Positions 57,222-64,000 of a stretch of DNA of 64,000 bases are shown here, piece by piece; position 1 is the stretch's first letter, and each line of letters begins with the position of its first letter. Position numbers and translations under genes: made by a program. This DNA comes from Paractinoplanes toevensis (lineage in GTDB: Bacteria > Actinomycetota > Actinomycetes > Mycobacteriales > Micromonosporaceae). The stretch covers positions 148,710 to 212,709 of the forward strand of contig NZ_BOQN01000087.1 in assembly GCF_018332695.1 (NCBI RefSeq), given 5' to 3'. The notes below the pieces were generated by a model. It saw only the letters and a list, made by a program, of their open reading frames with translations, did no database searches and had not been told where the DNA came from.

Positions 57222-57619
57222 GGATCCGCCAGTTCGCCTGGCCCGACTACGACGCCGTCGCCGCGGTGTGGGCCACCGCCGGCCGCGAGGTCGTGCCCCG
57301 CGCCGAACTGGCGGCGAAGCTGACCCGCGACCCGGAGTTGTTCCTGGTCGCCGAGGACGGCCTCGCCGTTGCCGGCGTGGTGATGGGCACCTACGACGGC
57401 CGTCGCGGCTGGATCCTGCGCCTGGCCGTCCACCCCGGCCATCGCCGCCGGGGCATCGCCAGTGCCCTGGTCGGCGAGTTGGAGCAGCGCCTGAAGGCCC
57501 TCGGCTGCCCGCGGGTCAACCTGCTGGTGCTGCCGGACAACACCGCCGGCCTGCGCTTCTGGCAGGAGCTCGGCTACCTGCCGATGCCGGATGTGCTCTG
57601 CACCAAGGCGATGACCTAA
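57218..57619 (+). CDS. GNAT family N-acetyltransferase
   Basis: 133-aa GNAT with motif A as LAVHPGHRRRGIASALVGELEQRL (RRRGIA), and C-terminal LPDNTAGLRFWQELGYLPM. GTG start at 57218 overlaps the TetR stop (GTGA). The sequence resembles bacterial RimI-like acetyltransferases. The stop overlaps the convergent membrane protein gene by 4 bp. The substrate is unknown. Confidence 0.85.
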   Translation: MRIRQFAWPDYDAVAAVWATAGREVVPRAELAAKLTRDPELFLVAEDGLAVAGVVMGTYDGRRGWILRLAVHPGHRRRGIASALVGELEQRLKALGCPRVNLLVLPDNTAGLRFWQELGYLPMPDVLCTKAMT

Positions 57620-58008
57620 CGAAAGCGGACATGGTCGAACGGGATCGACTTGTAGGCCAGGGTGATGCCGGTCGCGGCCAGCGCCGGCGCGAACAGCCAC
57701 ACCCAGAACGGGTTGCCGGTTTCGCCGACCGCCGGGACGATCACCGCCTGCACCGCGACGATCAACACCAGAACGGCCGCGATCGTGTACGTACGAGCCG
57801 GGTAGCGGCGCACCACCGGCCGCCGCGACACGGTGTGCACGCCCGGGTTGCGCTCGATCCACTGCTCGGCCACGGCGGCCGGCACACCACGCACGAACAG
57901 GTCACCACCGCGGATCGGCGCGGGCCTCGCCCCGCCCGTCTCCGGGATGGACAACCGAGGCACCACCTCGGCCGGAACCAGCAGGTTCACCCGTTCCGCA
58001 GTTGTCAT
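57616..58008 (-). CDS. Hypothetical two-helix membrane protein
   Basis: 130-aa protein. The N-terminal half is soluble (MTTAERVNLLVPAEVVPRL, FVRGVPAAVAEQWIERNPG), and two hydrophobic segments follow (TIAAVLVLIVAVQAVIVPAV and FWVWLFAPALAATGITLAY). ATG at 58008. No family recognised. Likely cytoplasmic membrane. The 3' end overlaps the convergent GNAT gene. Confidence 0.7.
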   Translation of the reverse strand: MTTAERVNLLVPAEVVPRLSIPETGGARPAPIRGGDLFVRGVPAAVAEQWIERNPGVHTVSRRPVVRRYPARTYTIAAVLVLIVAVQAVIVPAVGETGNPFWVWLFAPALAATGITLAYKSIPFDHVRFR

Positions 58009-58145
58009 TCCGCCGCCTCCCCTGGATCTTCGGCGAGCGGAATTTACTGCATTCGATCATGCCGAGTCCACACCTGTCCCGCGCCGGCCCAGCACCCCGA
58101 GCCGGTCGGCCGGGGACCTAAGCTCCGGGTAAGGAGCATCCGGCG

Positions 58146-58579
58146 GTGCAGGAGGACGTCGCCGACCGCTCCGCGGCCCGGCTGCGCGAGAATGGCCGGC
58201 CCGAGGAGTACGGCGACATGGGCGTGATCTACGAGGACGCGTTCGTCATCGCGCTCCGCGACACGGTGGAGTTCCGGGACGGCTCGACCGGCCCGTACAT
58301 CCGGGTGATCGGCCAGGCGGCCGGCGCCGGCGCGGTGATCCTGCCGGTCTTCGGCGACGGACGGATCCTGCTGACCCGCCAGTTCCGGCACAACATCCGC
58401 GACCGGCAGTGGGAGACCCCCGCGGCTTCGCCCTGCCCGAGGACGCCATGCTGGAGGGCGTCGACGAGTTCCGCCTGATGACGGCGGACGAGTTGCGTGC
58501 GCTGATCGCGGCCGGCGAGATCACCGACGGCGCCCTGCTCGCCGCGTACGCGCTGGCCACCGCGAAGGGCCTGCTCTGA
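58146..58579 (+). pseudogene. NUDIX hydrolase remnant with internal deletion and frameshift
   Basis: The N-terminal part (EDVADRSAARLRENGRPEEY, FVIALRDTVEFRDG, GAVILPVFGDGRILLTRQFRHNIRDRQWETP) is a typical ADP-ribose pyrophosphatase-like NUDIX domain. The catalytic NUDIX box GX5EX7REUXEEXGU is missing: just after WETP the sequence jumps to a C-terminal part (EDAMLEGVDEFRLMTADELRALIAAGE) in another frame. An internal deletion of about 100-200 bp and one base in a C-run explain this. GTG at 58146 has AAGGAG at 9 nt. It is very unlikely to be active. Confidence 0.8.
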
Positions 58580-58584
58580 GGCTG

Positions 58585-58600
58585 TGGGGGTAATCCCCCA
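58585..58600. promoter_or_regulatory. Hairpin TGGGGG-TAAT-CCCCCA
   Basis: Perfect 6-bp dyad with a TAAT centre, just after the NUDIX pseudogene and 90 bp upstream of the ABC gene. It can be a terminator, or a binding site for a NarL-type response regulator such as the one in the next operon. Confidence 0.5.
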
Positions 58601-58608
58601 GCCGAAGA

Positions 58609-58640
58609 CGGGCGTCAGCCGGATCCTTTCCGGACGCCCG
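58609..58640. promoter_or_regulatory. Second compound inverted repeat before the ABC/two-component operon
   Basis: CGGGCG-N4-CCGGA-N5-TCCGG-A-CGCCCG forms a nested dyad with perfect 6-bp and 5-bp arms. It lies between the other two inverted repeats and may be part of a regulatory array. Confidence 0.45.
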
Positions 58641-58656
58641 CGTCCCTAGCGTCATC

Positions 58657-58679
58657 TTCCGTAAGCACCAGCTACGGAA
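58657..58679. promoter_or_regulatory. Inverted repeat overlapping the ribosome binding site of the ABC gene
   Basis: TTCCGTA-N9-TACGGAA, perfect 7-bp arms. The right arm runs into the GGAAGGAG ribosome binding site of the ATPase gene at 58689. It can act as an operator or, in RNA, as a hairpin that hides the ribosome binding site. Confidence 0.55.
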
Positions 58680-58688
58680 GGAGCTCGG

Positions 58689-59411
58689 ATGATCGAGGCC
58701 CGGGAACTCACCAGGCGGTACGGACCGACGATCGCGGTCGACGCGCTCAGCTTCGACGTGCGGCCCGGCAGCGTCACCGGCTTCCTCGGCCCCAACGGGT
58801 CGGGCAAGTCCACCACCATGCGGCTGATCCTCGGGCTGGACCGGCCCGACGCCGGCCAGGCCCGGATCGGCGGCCGGCGCTACCGCGAGCTGCGCTGGCC
58901 GCTGCGCGAGGTCGGCGCTCTGCTCGAGGCCAGGGCGTTCCACCCGGGCCGCAGCGCACGCGGTCACCTGGCCGCGCTGGCCGCCGGCAACGCGATCCCG
59001 CGGACCCGGGTCGACGAGGTGATCGACATGGTCGGCCTGACCGGCGCGGCCGGGCGGCGGGCCGGGAAGTTCTCGCTCGGCATGGGGCAGCGCCTCGGGG
59101 TGGCCGCGGCGCTGCTGGGCGATCCGGCGGTGCTGCTGCTGGACGAGCCGGTCAACGGGCTCGATCCGGAGGGGGTCCGGTGGATCCGCGACCTGCTGAA
59201 GTCGCTGGCGGCGCAGGGCCGCACGGTGTTCGTGTCCAGTCATCTGATCAGCGAGATGGCGCTGACCGCCGAGCGGCTGGTGGTGATCGGCCGGGGCCGG
59301 CTGCTCGCCGACACGACCGTCGCCGAGATGTCGGCCGGGTCCGCGTCGCTGGAGGACGCCTTCTTCCGGCTCACCGACACCGAGGTCGAATACCGGGGAG
59401 CGACGTCATGA
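58689..59411 (+). CDS. ABC transporter ATPase
   Basis: 240-aa ATPase of the DrrA/multidrug or bacitracin-type family. Walker A GPNGSGKSTT (about 34-43), signature FSLGMGQRL, Walker B LLLDEPVNGLDPEG and H-loop VFVSSHLISEMA are all present. ATG at 58689 with GGAAGGAG 5 nt before. It overlaps the permease gene by ATGA. The signature LGMGQ replaces the usual LSGGQ, as in many transporters of this class. It would export a drug or antibiotic-like compound, driven by the permease. Confidence 0.92.
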   Translation: MIEARELTRRYGPTIAVDALSFDVRPGSVTGFLGPNGSGKSTTMRLILGLDRPDAGQARIGGRRYRELRWPLREVGALLEARAFHPGRSARGHLAALAAGNAIPRTRVDEVIDMVGLTGAAGRRAGKFSLGMGQRLGVAAALLGDPAVLLLDEPVNGLDPEGVRWIRDLLKSLAAQGRTVFVSSHLISEMALTAERLVVIGRGRLLADTTVAEMSAGSASLEDAFFRLTDTEVEYRGATS

Positions 59412-60181
59412 GCGGAACCACGGACCGGTACGGGCTGGCGCAGGCGGCCCGGATGGAATGGATCAAGCTGCGCAGCCTGCGCTCCACCTGGTGGACCCTG
59501 GCCGTCACGGCGGCCGGAACGGTCGGCATCGCGGTCGCGGTCGGCCGGAACAGCCGCGACGCCTCCGCCGACCTGGTCAACAACGCGCTGGCCGGCGTGG
59601 TCCCCGGCCTGCTGCTGGCGGGTGCGCTGGGCGTACTGACCATGACCGGCGAGTACAGCTCGGGAACCATCCGGGCCACGCTGGCCGTCATCCCGCGGCG
59701 CCCGCTGGCCCTGATGGCCAAGGCGGTGGTGTTCGGCGTCGTGACCCTGATCGTCGGGGAGGCGGCGGCGTTCACCGCGTTCTTCGCCGAGGCGGCCACG
59801 CTGCGGCACGGCATCGCGGCACCCACTCTCGGCCAGCCCGGCGTGCTGCGGGCGGTGGTGCTGACCGGCGCCGCGTTCTGCCTGATCGGGCTGCTCGGCC
59901 TGGGCCTCGGCGCGATCGTCCGGCACAGCGCGGCCGCGGTCGGCGTACTGGTGGCCGGCGTCTACGTGATCGCGCAGGTCATCGGCTTCCTCGCGCACGG
60001 CGCCGCGGCGTACATGCCGATCCTGATTTTGGAGAACTCGCTGAGCACGACCAGACCGGTCGACTGCGGACCGTCCTGTCCGGAGTTCCTGTCCGCGTGG
60101 GCCGGACTCGGCGTGCTGGCGCTGTACGCGGCGATCGCGCTGACGGCCGGCGGCTGGCTGCTGGCCAAGCGGGACGCGTAG
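59408..60181 (+). CDS. ABC transporter permease
   Basis: 257-aa membrane protein with about six hydrophobic segments. It starts AARMEWIKLRSLRSTWWTL and contains TMTGEYSSGTIRATLAVIPRRPLALM, a pattern seen in ABC-2 family permeases with an EYSSGTIR motif. ATG at 59408 overlaps the ATPase stop (ATGA). A 16-bp gap separates it from the sensor kinase gene. Together with the ATPase it should form an exporter. Confidence 0.88.
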   Translation: MSGTTDRYGLAQAARMEWIKLRSLRSTWWTLAVTAAGTVGIAVAVGRNSRDASADLVNNALAGVVPGLLLAGALGVLTMTGEYSSGTIRATLAVIPRRPLALMAKAVVFGVVTLIVGEAAAFTAFFAEAATLRHGIAAPTLGQPGVLRAVVLTGAAFCLIGLLGLGLGAIVRHSAAAVGVLVAGVYVIAQVIGFLAHGAAAYMPILILENSLSTTRPVDCGPSCPEFLSAWAGLGVLALYAAIALTAGGWLLAKRDA

Positions 60182-60197
60182 GCAGGAGGATGACGAC

Positions 60198-61484
60198 ATG
60201 GGCCTACCGGTGATCACGCCGTTCACCCGGCGCGCGGGCCGCGAGCTGCTGTTCTGCCTGGCCGGACTGCCGCTCACGCTGATCAGCCCGCCGGTCCTCG
60301 TCGTCACCACGGCGGCTCTGATCGGGCGGGGTGACCCGTCTCCGGCCGAGATGGCCGTCGCCGCCGCCGCCGTCGGACTGCTGCTCGTGCTGCTGGTGTC
60401 GACCGCGGCGGCCCGGCGCCTCGGCTCGGCTCGGCGCTCACTCGCGACCCGGTTGCTCGGCGTACGGGTCGGCGCGCCGCCGCCGGCCCGGCCGGGCCCG
60501 CTCGACGGCGGCGGCTGGCGGGTCGTCGTCTACCTGCTGGCCCGGCTGCCGGTCGGGCTGCTCCAGCTGTACGCCGTGTTCCTCTGGATCGCCGGGCTGG
60601 TCAATCTGAGCTACCCGCTCCTGTGGGGCGGGTTCCGCAACCACCCGCCGGAGGTTCGGCTGAGTCCGCTGCCGTTCTTCACGCCGTTCGGTGCGTTCCA
60701 CGTTGCGACCTTCCCCGGCACGTTCGCCGCCGCCGCGGCCGGCGCGGCGATGCTGCTGGTCGCCCCCTGGGCCGTCCGGGCCGTGACATCCGCCGACGCC
60801 TGGCTGATCCGGGCTCTGCTCGGGCCGGGCCGGCTGGCGCAACGGGTCCACGACCTGGAGCGCAGCCGGGCGCTCGCGGTGGACGACTCCGCCGCCCTGC
60901 TGCGGCGGCTCGAACGGGACCTGCACGACGGCGCCCAGATGCGGCTGGCCACGCTGGCCATGAACCTCGGCATGGCCCGGGAGAAACTCGGCGCGAGCGG
61001 CGAGGTGCCGGACGCCACGGCGGCCCGCGAGTTGGTCGACGCCGCGCTCCGGGGCGCCAAGGACGCCCTCGGCGAGCTGCGCGGCCTGGTCCGCGGCATC
61101 CACCCACCGGTGCTCGACAACGGCCTGGCCGACGCCCTCGCCACGCTGACCGCCGACAGCGCGATCCCGGTCGAACTGACGGTCAGCATCCTGGTCCGGC
61201 CCACCCCCGCGATCGAGACCATCGCCTACTTCTGCGCCACCGAACTGCTGGCCAACGCGGCCAAACACAGCAATGCCGACACCATCGGCGTACGGGCGGC
61301 CCGGCAACGCGACGTGCTGGTGCTCAGCGTCGCCGACGACGGCAGCGGTGGCGCCGACCCGGCCCGCGGCTCCGGCCTGTCCGGCCTGGCCCAGCGGGTC
61401 GCCGTGGTGGACGGCCGCCTCACGATCGCCAGCCCGCCCGGCGGCCCGACGAAGGTCACCGTCGAACTCCCCACCCGCGCATGA
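60198..61484 (+). CDS. NarL-type sensor histidine kinase
   Basis: 428-aa membrane kinase. The N-terminal 215 residues have about four to five transmembrane helices and a Pro/Leu-rich loop. The HisKA_3 segment is LLRRLERDLHDGAQMRLATLAMNLG with the phospho-His in ERDLHDGAQ, and the HATPase has ANAAKHSNAD, DDGSGGADPARGSGLSGLAQRV. ATG at 60198 with GGAGGATG upstream. It overlaps the response regulator by ATGA. Likely senses the substrate of the adjoining ABC exporter. Confidence 0.9.
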   Translation: MGLPVITPFTRRAGRELLFCLAGLPLTLISPPVLVVTTAALIGRGDPSPAEMAVAAAAVGLLLVLLVSTAAARRLGSARRSLATRLLGVRVGAPPPARPGPLDGGGWRVVVYLLARLPVGLLQLYAVFLWIAGLVNLSYPLLWGGFRNHPPEVRLSPLPFFTPFGAFHVATFPGTFAAAAAGAAMLLVAPWAVRAVTSADAWLIRALLGPGRLAQRVHDLERSRALAVDDSAALLRRLERDLHDGAQMRLATLAMNLGMAREKLGASGEVPDATAARELVDAALRGAKDALGELRGLVRGIHPPVLDNGLADALATLTADSAIPVELTVSILVRPTPAIETIAYFCATELLANAAKHSNADTIGVRAARQRDVLVLSVADDGSGGADPARGSGLSGLAQRVAVVDGRLTIASPPGGPTKVTVELPTRA

Positions 61485-62131
61485 CCGCGCACGTCGTGAT
61501 CGCCGAGGACGCGGCCCTGTTCCGCGCGGGCCTGACCCGGCTGATCGAGGACCACGGCCACCACGTGTGCGCCGCCGTCGGCGACGGCGAAGCGCTGCTG
61601 GCCGCGGTGGCCGAACACCAGCCGGACGTGGTGGTGGCCGACATCCGGATGCCGCCGACGCACACCGACGAGGGCCTGCGCGCCGCCCTCGAGATCCGCC
61701 GCCGGCACCCCGGCACCGGCGTGCTCGTGCTGTCGCAGTACATCGAGACCGAATACACCGCCCGGCTGCTGGAAGGCAACGCGGCGGGAGCCGGCTACCT
61801 GCTGAAGGAGCGGGTGGCCGACGTGGCCGAGTTCACCGACGCTCTGGAGCGGGTCGCCGCCGGCGGCACGGCCCTGGACCCCGAGGTGGTCGGCCGGCTG
61901 CTGCGCGTCGGCCGCCGCGCCGACGGCCTGGCCGCGCTCACGTCCCGCGAACGCGACGTCCTCACGCTGATGGCGGAGGGCCGTTCGAACGCCGGCATCG
62001 CCCGGGCGCTCGTGGTGACCGGCGGGACCGTGGAGAAGCACGTGGCGAACATCTTCGACAAGCTGGGCCTGCCGCCCGGTGAGGCCGACAACCGCCGGGT
62101 CCTCGCGGTCCTGCGCCACCTCGGCCCGTAG
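61481..62131 (+). CDS. NarL/LuxR-family response regulator
   Basis: 216-aa regulator. The receiver has acidic residues near AEDAALFRAG and phospho-Asp in VVVADIRMPPTHTDEGL, with the conserved Lys in YLLKERV. The LuxR-type helix-turn-helix reads LTSRERDVLTLMAEGRSNAGIARALVVTGGTVEKHVANIFDKLGL. ATG at 61481 overlaps the kinase stop (ATGA). It probably activates the ABC operon through the palindromes upstream of 58689. Convergent with the membrane protein gene at 62142. Confidence 0.91.
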   Translation: MTAHVVIAEDAALFRAGLTRLIEDHGHHVCAAVGDGEALLAAVAEHQPDVVVADIRMPPTHTDEGLRAALEIRRRHPGTGVLVLSQYIETEYTARLLEGNAAGAGYLLKERVADVAEFTDALERVAAGGTALDPEVVGRLLRVGRRADGLAALTSRERDVLTLMAEGRSNAGIARALVVTGGTVEKHVANIFDKLGLPPGEADNRRVLAVLRHLGP

Positions 62132-62141
62132 GTGCCCGGGA

Positions 62142-62456
62142 TCAGGCGTACAACACCGCGAAGAAGCCGTACACCACGGCGAGGATCAGCGCGAGCGCGA
62201 CGGTGACCGGCCACCGGCTCCGCGGCGCCCGCACCGCGACGAGCAGCGCGACACCGTAGAGAACCGCGGTGATCAGGGACCACAGCGCGGCCACCGCAAC
62301 CCGCCCGGCGCCACACCCGGCGGGCGCCGGAAACGTCAGTGCGCAGATCTCGTGCCGCGGCACCGCCAGCCACCAGAACGCGCCCCACCCCACCACCAGC
62401 AGAAAGCCGCAGGCAACCAGCCCCCACCGGCGCGCTCCGCGGCCCGCAACGAACAC
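62142..62456 (-). CDS. Hypothetical small membrane protein
   Basis: 104-aa protein with three hydrophobic segments (LVACGFLLVVGWGAFWWLAV, VAVAALWSLITAVLYGVALLVAV and VTVALALILAVVYGFFAVLYA) and two Cys between the first two. Probably a cytoplasmic membrane protein. It is convergent with the response regulator gene with an 10-bp gap. No family recognised. Confidence 0.7.
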   Translation of the reverse strand: MFVAGRGARRWGLVACGFLLVVGWGAFWWLAVPRHEICALTFPAPAGCGAGRVAVAALWSLITAVLYGVALLVAVRAPRSRWPVTVALALILAVVYGFFAVLYA

Positions 62457-62478
62457 GACCAGACGATAGACGATCCCG

Positions 62479-63165
62479 TTACCAGGCGAGTTCTCCGTTT
62501 TCGTCGCGGAAGGTACCGGTCGGGCCGTCCGGGTCGAGGGTGGCCAGGTGCACGACTACCTTGGCGCTCTCGGCCGGTGGCCGGCCGATGCCGAAGGCCG
62601 CGGTCATGTCGGTGGCCGTGGTGCCCGGCTCCACCGCGTTGAACTTGATGCCCGGCTGGGACTTGGCGTACTGGACGGTGAGCATCGTGGCGGCCGCCTT
62701 GGACGCGGAGTACAGCGCCAGCGGCAGGTGGAACTCGGGCCGGTCGGGGTTGTTCACCGCCCAGAACGAGCCCGCGCTGCTGGACACGGTGACGACGGTC
62801 GGGTTCGACGATTTGCGCAGCAACGGCAGGGCCGCCTCGGTGACCCGGACGATGCCCACCGCGTTGGTGTCGAACGCCCGCAGGGCCGACGGCCCGTCCA
62901 GGGGGCCGTCGGCCAGGATGCCCGCGTTGTGCACCAGGACGTCGAGCTGGCCCTCGGCCGAGCCGATCGTCGCCAGTGCGTCGTTCGCCGAGGCGTCGTC
63001 GGTCACGTCGAGCCGCACGAACCGTGCGCCGATCGCGGCCGCCGCCTTCTCGCCGCGGTCGGCGTCACGCGCGCCCAGATAGACGACGTGGCCCAGGTCC
63101 CGAAGCTGCCGGGCGGTCTCGAATCCGATGCCCTTGTTGGCCCCGGTGATCAGTGTGATGGTCAT
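62479..63165 (-). CDS. Short-chain dehydrogenase/reductase
   Basis: 228-aa SDR. TGANKGIGFETARQL (7-21) binds NADP, NAGILADGPLDG is the second motif, and the catalytic YSASKAA with Ser in TVSSSAG is present. The central IVRVTEAALPLLRKS and C-terminal EPGTTATDM segments are those of carbonyl reductase-like classical SDRs. ATG at 63165; divergent from the F420 reductase-like gene over about 100 bp. Substrate unknown. Confidence 0.9.
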   Translation of the reverse strand: MTITLITGANKGIGFETARQLRDLGHVVYLGARDADRGEKAAAAIGARFVRLDVTDDASANDALATIGSAEGQLDVLVHNAGILADGPLDGPSALRAFDTNAVGIVRVTEAALPLLRKSSNPTVVTVSSSAGSFWAVNNPDRPEFHLPLALYSASKAAATMLTVQYAKSQPGIKFNAVEPGTTATDMTAAFGIGRPPAESAKVVVHLATLDPDGPTGTFRDENGELAW

Positions 63166-63269
63166 GCGAACGACGTTAGGCACGGCGACCGGCGGCAAGC
63201 AGAGCTCTGCCGAGACCGGGGACCGGCAGGACCCCCTCTACCGGCCCCGCTCCGCCCTAGCCTGGCCCG

Positions 63270-63929
63270 GTGAGTGAAACGACGATCGGAATCATCGGCG
63301 CCGGCGAGGTCGGCAGTCAGATCGCGCGCGCCGCGACAGCGAACGGCTACCGGGTCGTCATCGCCAACTCGCGGGGACCGCACACCCTGGGCGACCTGAT
63401 CGCCGAGCTGGGGCCGGCGGCGCGCGCCGGGTACGCCGCGGAGGCCGCCGCGGCGGGTGACTTCGCCGTCGTCGCCGTGCCGCTCAAGGTCGTCAACGAC
63501 ATGCCGGTCGACGAACTCGCCGGCAAGATCGTGCTGGACACGAACAACTACATGATCTGGCGCGACGGCCACATCCCGGTGATCGACTCCGGCGCGAGGA
63601 CCGAGCACGAGCTGCGCCAGGAACAGCTCCCGGCGTCGAAGGTCGCCAAGGCCTTCACGCACATCCAGGCGCCGCGCCTGTTCAGCCTGGCCCGGCCGGC
63701 CGGCGACCCGGCCCGGCTGGCGCTGTCCGTGTCGAGCAACTACCCCGAGGCGGTCGAACTGGTCACCCGGTTGTACGACCAGTTCGGCTTCGACACGGTG
63801 GACAACAGCCCGCTGCGCGAATCCTGGCGGTCCGGTCCCGGCCAGCCCGCATGGGTGCACGCGGCCCGGCAGAACCGCGAGGATCTGGCCCGCAACCTAC
63901 GGCGGGCAAAGCCGCTCGGCCCGGCCTAG
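63270..63929 (+). CDS. NADPH-dependent F420 reductase-like NAD(P)-binding protein, second copy
   Basis: 219-aa Rossmann protein with GIIGAGEVGSQIARAA (7-22), IANSRGPHTLGDLIAELG and LDTNNYMIWRDGHIPVIDSG. It is a paralogue of the protein coded at 25388, sharing the SNSRGP/ANSRGP and LDTDNYY/LDTNNYM motifs. GTG at 63270, with TAGCCT seven bases upstream, so it may be leaderless. It may act on F420 or on a different redox substrate. The window ends shortly after. Confidence 0.85.
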   Translation: MSETTIGIIGAGEVGSQIARAATANGYRVVIANSRGPHTLGDLIAELGPAARAGYAAEAAAAGDFAVVAVPLKVVNDMPVDELAGKIVLDTNNYMIWRDGHIPVIDSGARTEHELRQEQLPASKVAKAFTHIQAPRLFSLARPAGDPARLALSVSSNYPEAVELVTRLYDQFGFDTVDNSPLRESWRSGPGQPAWVHAARQNREDLARNLRRAKPLGPA

Positions 63930-64000
63930 ACACCTTTGAGGTCAGGGTCGCGAGAATCAAACCCACTTTCCGGTACGGAAGACACCGTCACCAACCGCAC

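Noticed and set aside
58246..58560. Open frame on the minus strand opposite the NUDIX remnant
   Set aside because: Ser/Arg/Gly-rich composition, no motif, while the plus strand has clear NUDIX-type sequence.

Overview
High-GC actinobacterial chromosome, most likely from the Micromonosporaceae (Actinoplanes or a close relative). The basis is the very high G+C, third-position GC bias, frequent GTG/TTG starts, many 4-bp ATGA/GTGA overlaps, an FxSxx-COOH RiPP locus, a DUF3516-type helicase and the glycine-riboswitch/gcvP arrangement. No rRNA, tRNA, CRISPR array, IS element or prophage module was recognised. Products were assigned by reading translated sequence against remembered families; no database search was run.

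Layout. 1-5.2 kb: the 5' part of gcvP behind a glycine riboswitch, an aldo/keto reductase, a translationally coupled trio (two RlaP-type nucleotidyltransferases plus a GNAT), an SDR and a small ArsR operon. 5.2-8.9 kb: a MerR-PP2C fusion and a large LuxR-family (LAL) regulator. 8.9-15.5 kb: an AbiE-like nucleotidyltransferase pair, a DUF3516 helicase, a shortened KdpD with KdpE, and an alpha/beta hydrolase. 15.5-23.6 kb: a complete FxSxx-COOH RiPP operon on the minus strand (52-aa precursor, radical SAM/SPASM-HExxH maturase, two TIR-like proteins, and a P-loop/NB-ARC/TPR protein) behind a good promoter. 23.6-31.9 kb: EamA exporter/LysR, an F420 reductase-like protein, WD40 protein, nitroreductase, VOC protein and an ABC exporter/MarR pair with a palindromic operator. 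32-41.5 kb: a Tat-exported molybdopterin oxidoreductase, two divergent hybrid histidine kinases, a TetR/methyltransferase pair and a secreted I36-like protein. 41.5-43.7 kb: a phosphotransferase, a tandem GNAT and a 500-bp gene-free stretch. 43.7-53.2 kb: an apparent organosulfur locus. On the minus strand are LysR, an ABC importer and a TauD dioxygenase. On the plus strand, diverging from LysR, are a hydrolase, a ketopantoate reductase-like/rhodanese fusion, an SfnB/DszC-like flavoprotein and a GlcD-type oxidase. 53.2-58.6 kb: a more degenerate, repeat-bearing stretch with a phosphotransferase carrying 18-bp repeats, a 9-bp tandem repeat, a frameshifted small gene and a NUDIX pseudogene, interleaved with an SDR/TetR/GNAT group. 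58.6-62.1 kb: an ABC transporter with a NarL-type two-component system behind three inverted repeats. 62.1-64 kb: a membrane protein, an SDR and a second F420 reductase-like protein.

The two systems that most deserve attention are the FxSxx-COOH RiPP locus, whose maturase carries an intact HExxH motif, and the organosulfur divergon with its unusual reductase-sulfurtransferase fusion. Smaller points of interest are the MerR-PP2C fusion with an internal ribosome binding site, the RlaP-RlaP-GNAT unit, and the AbiE-like pair behind a long inverted repeat.
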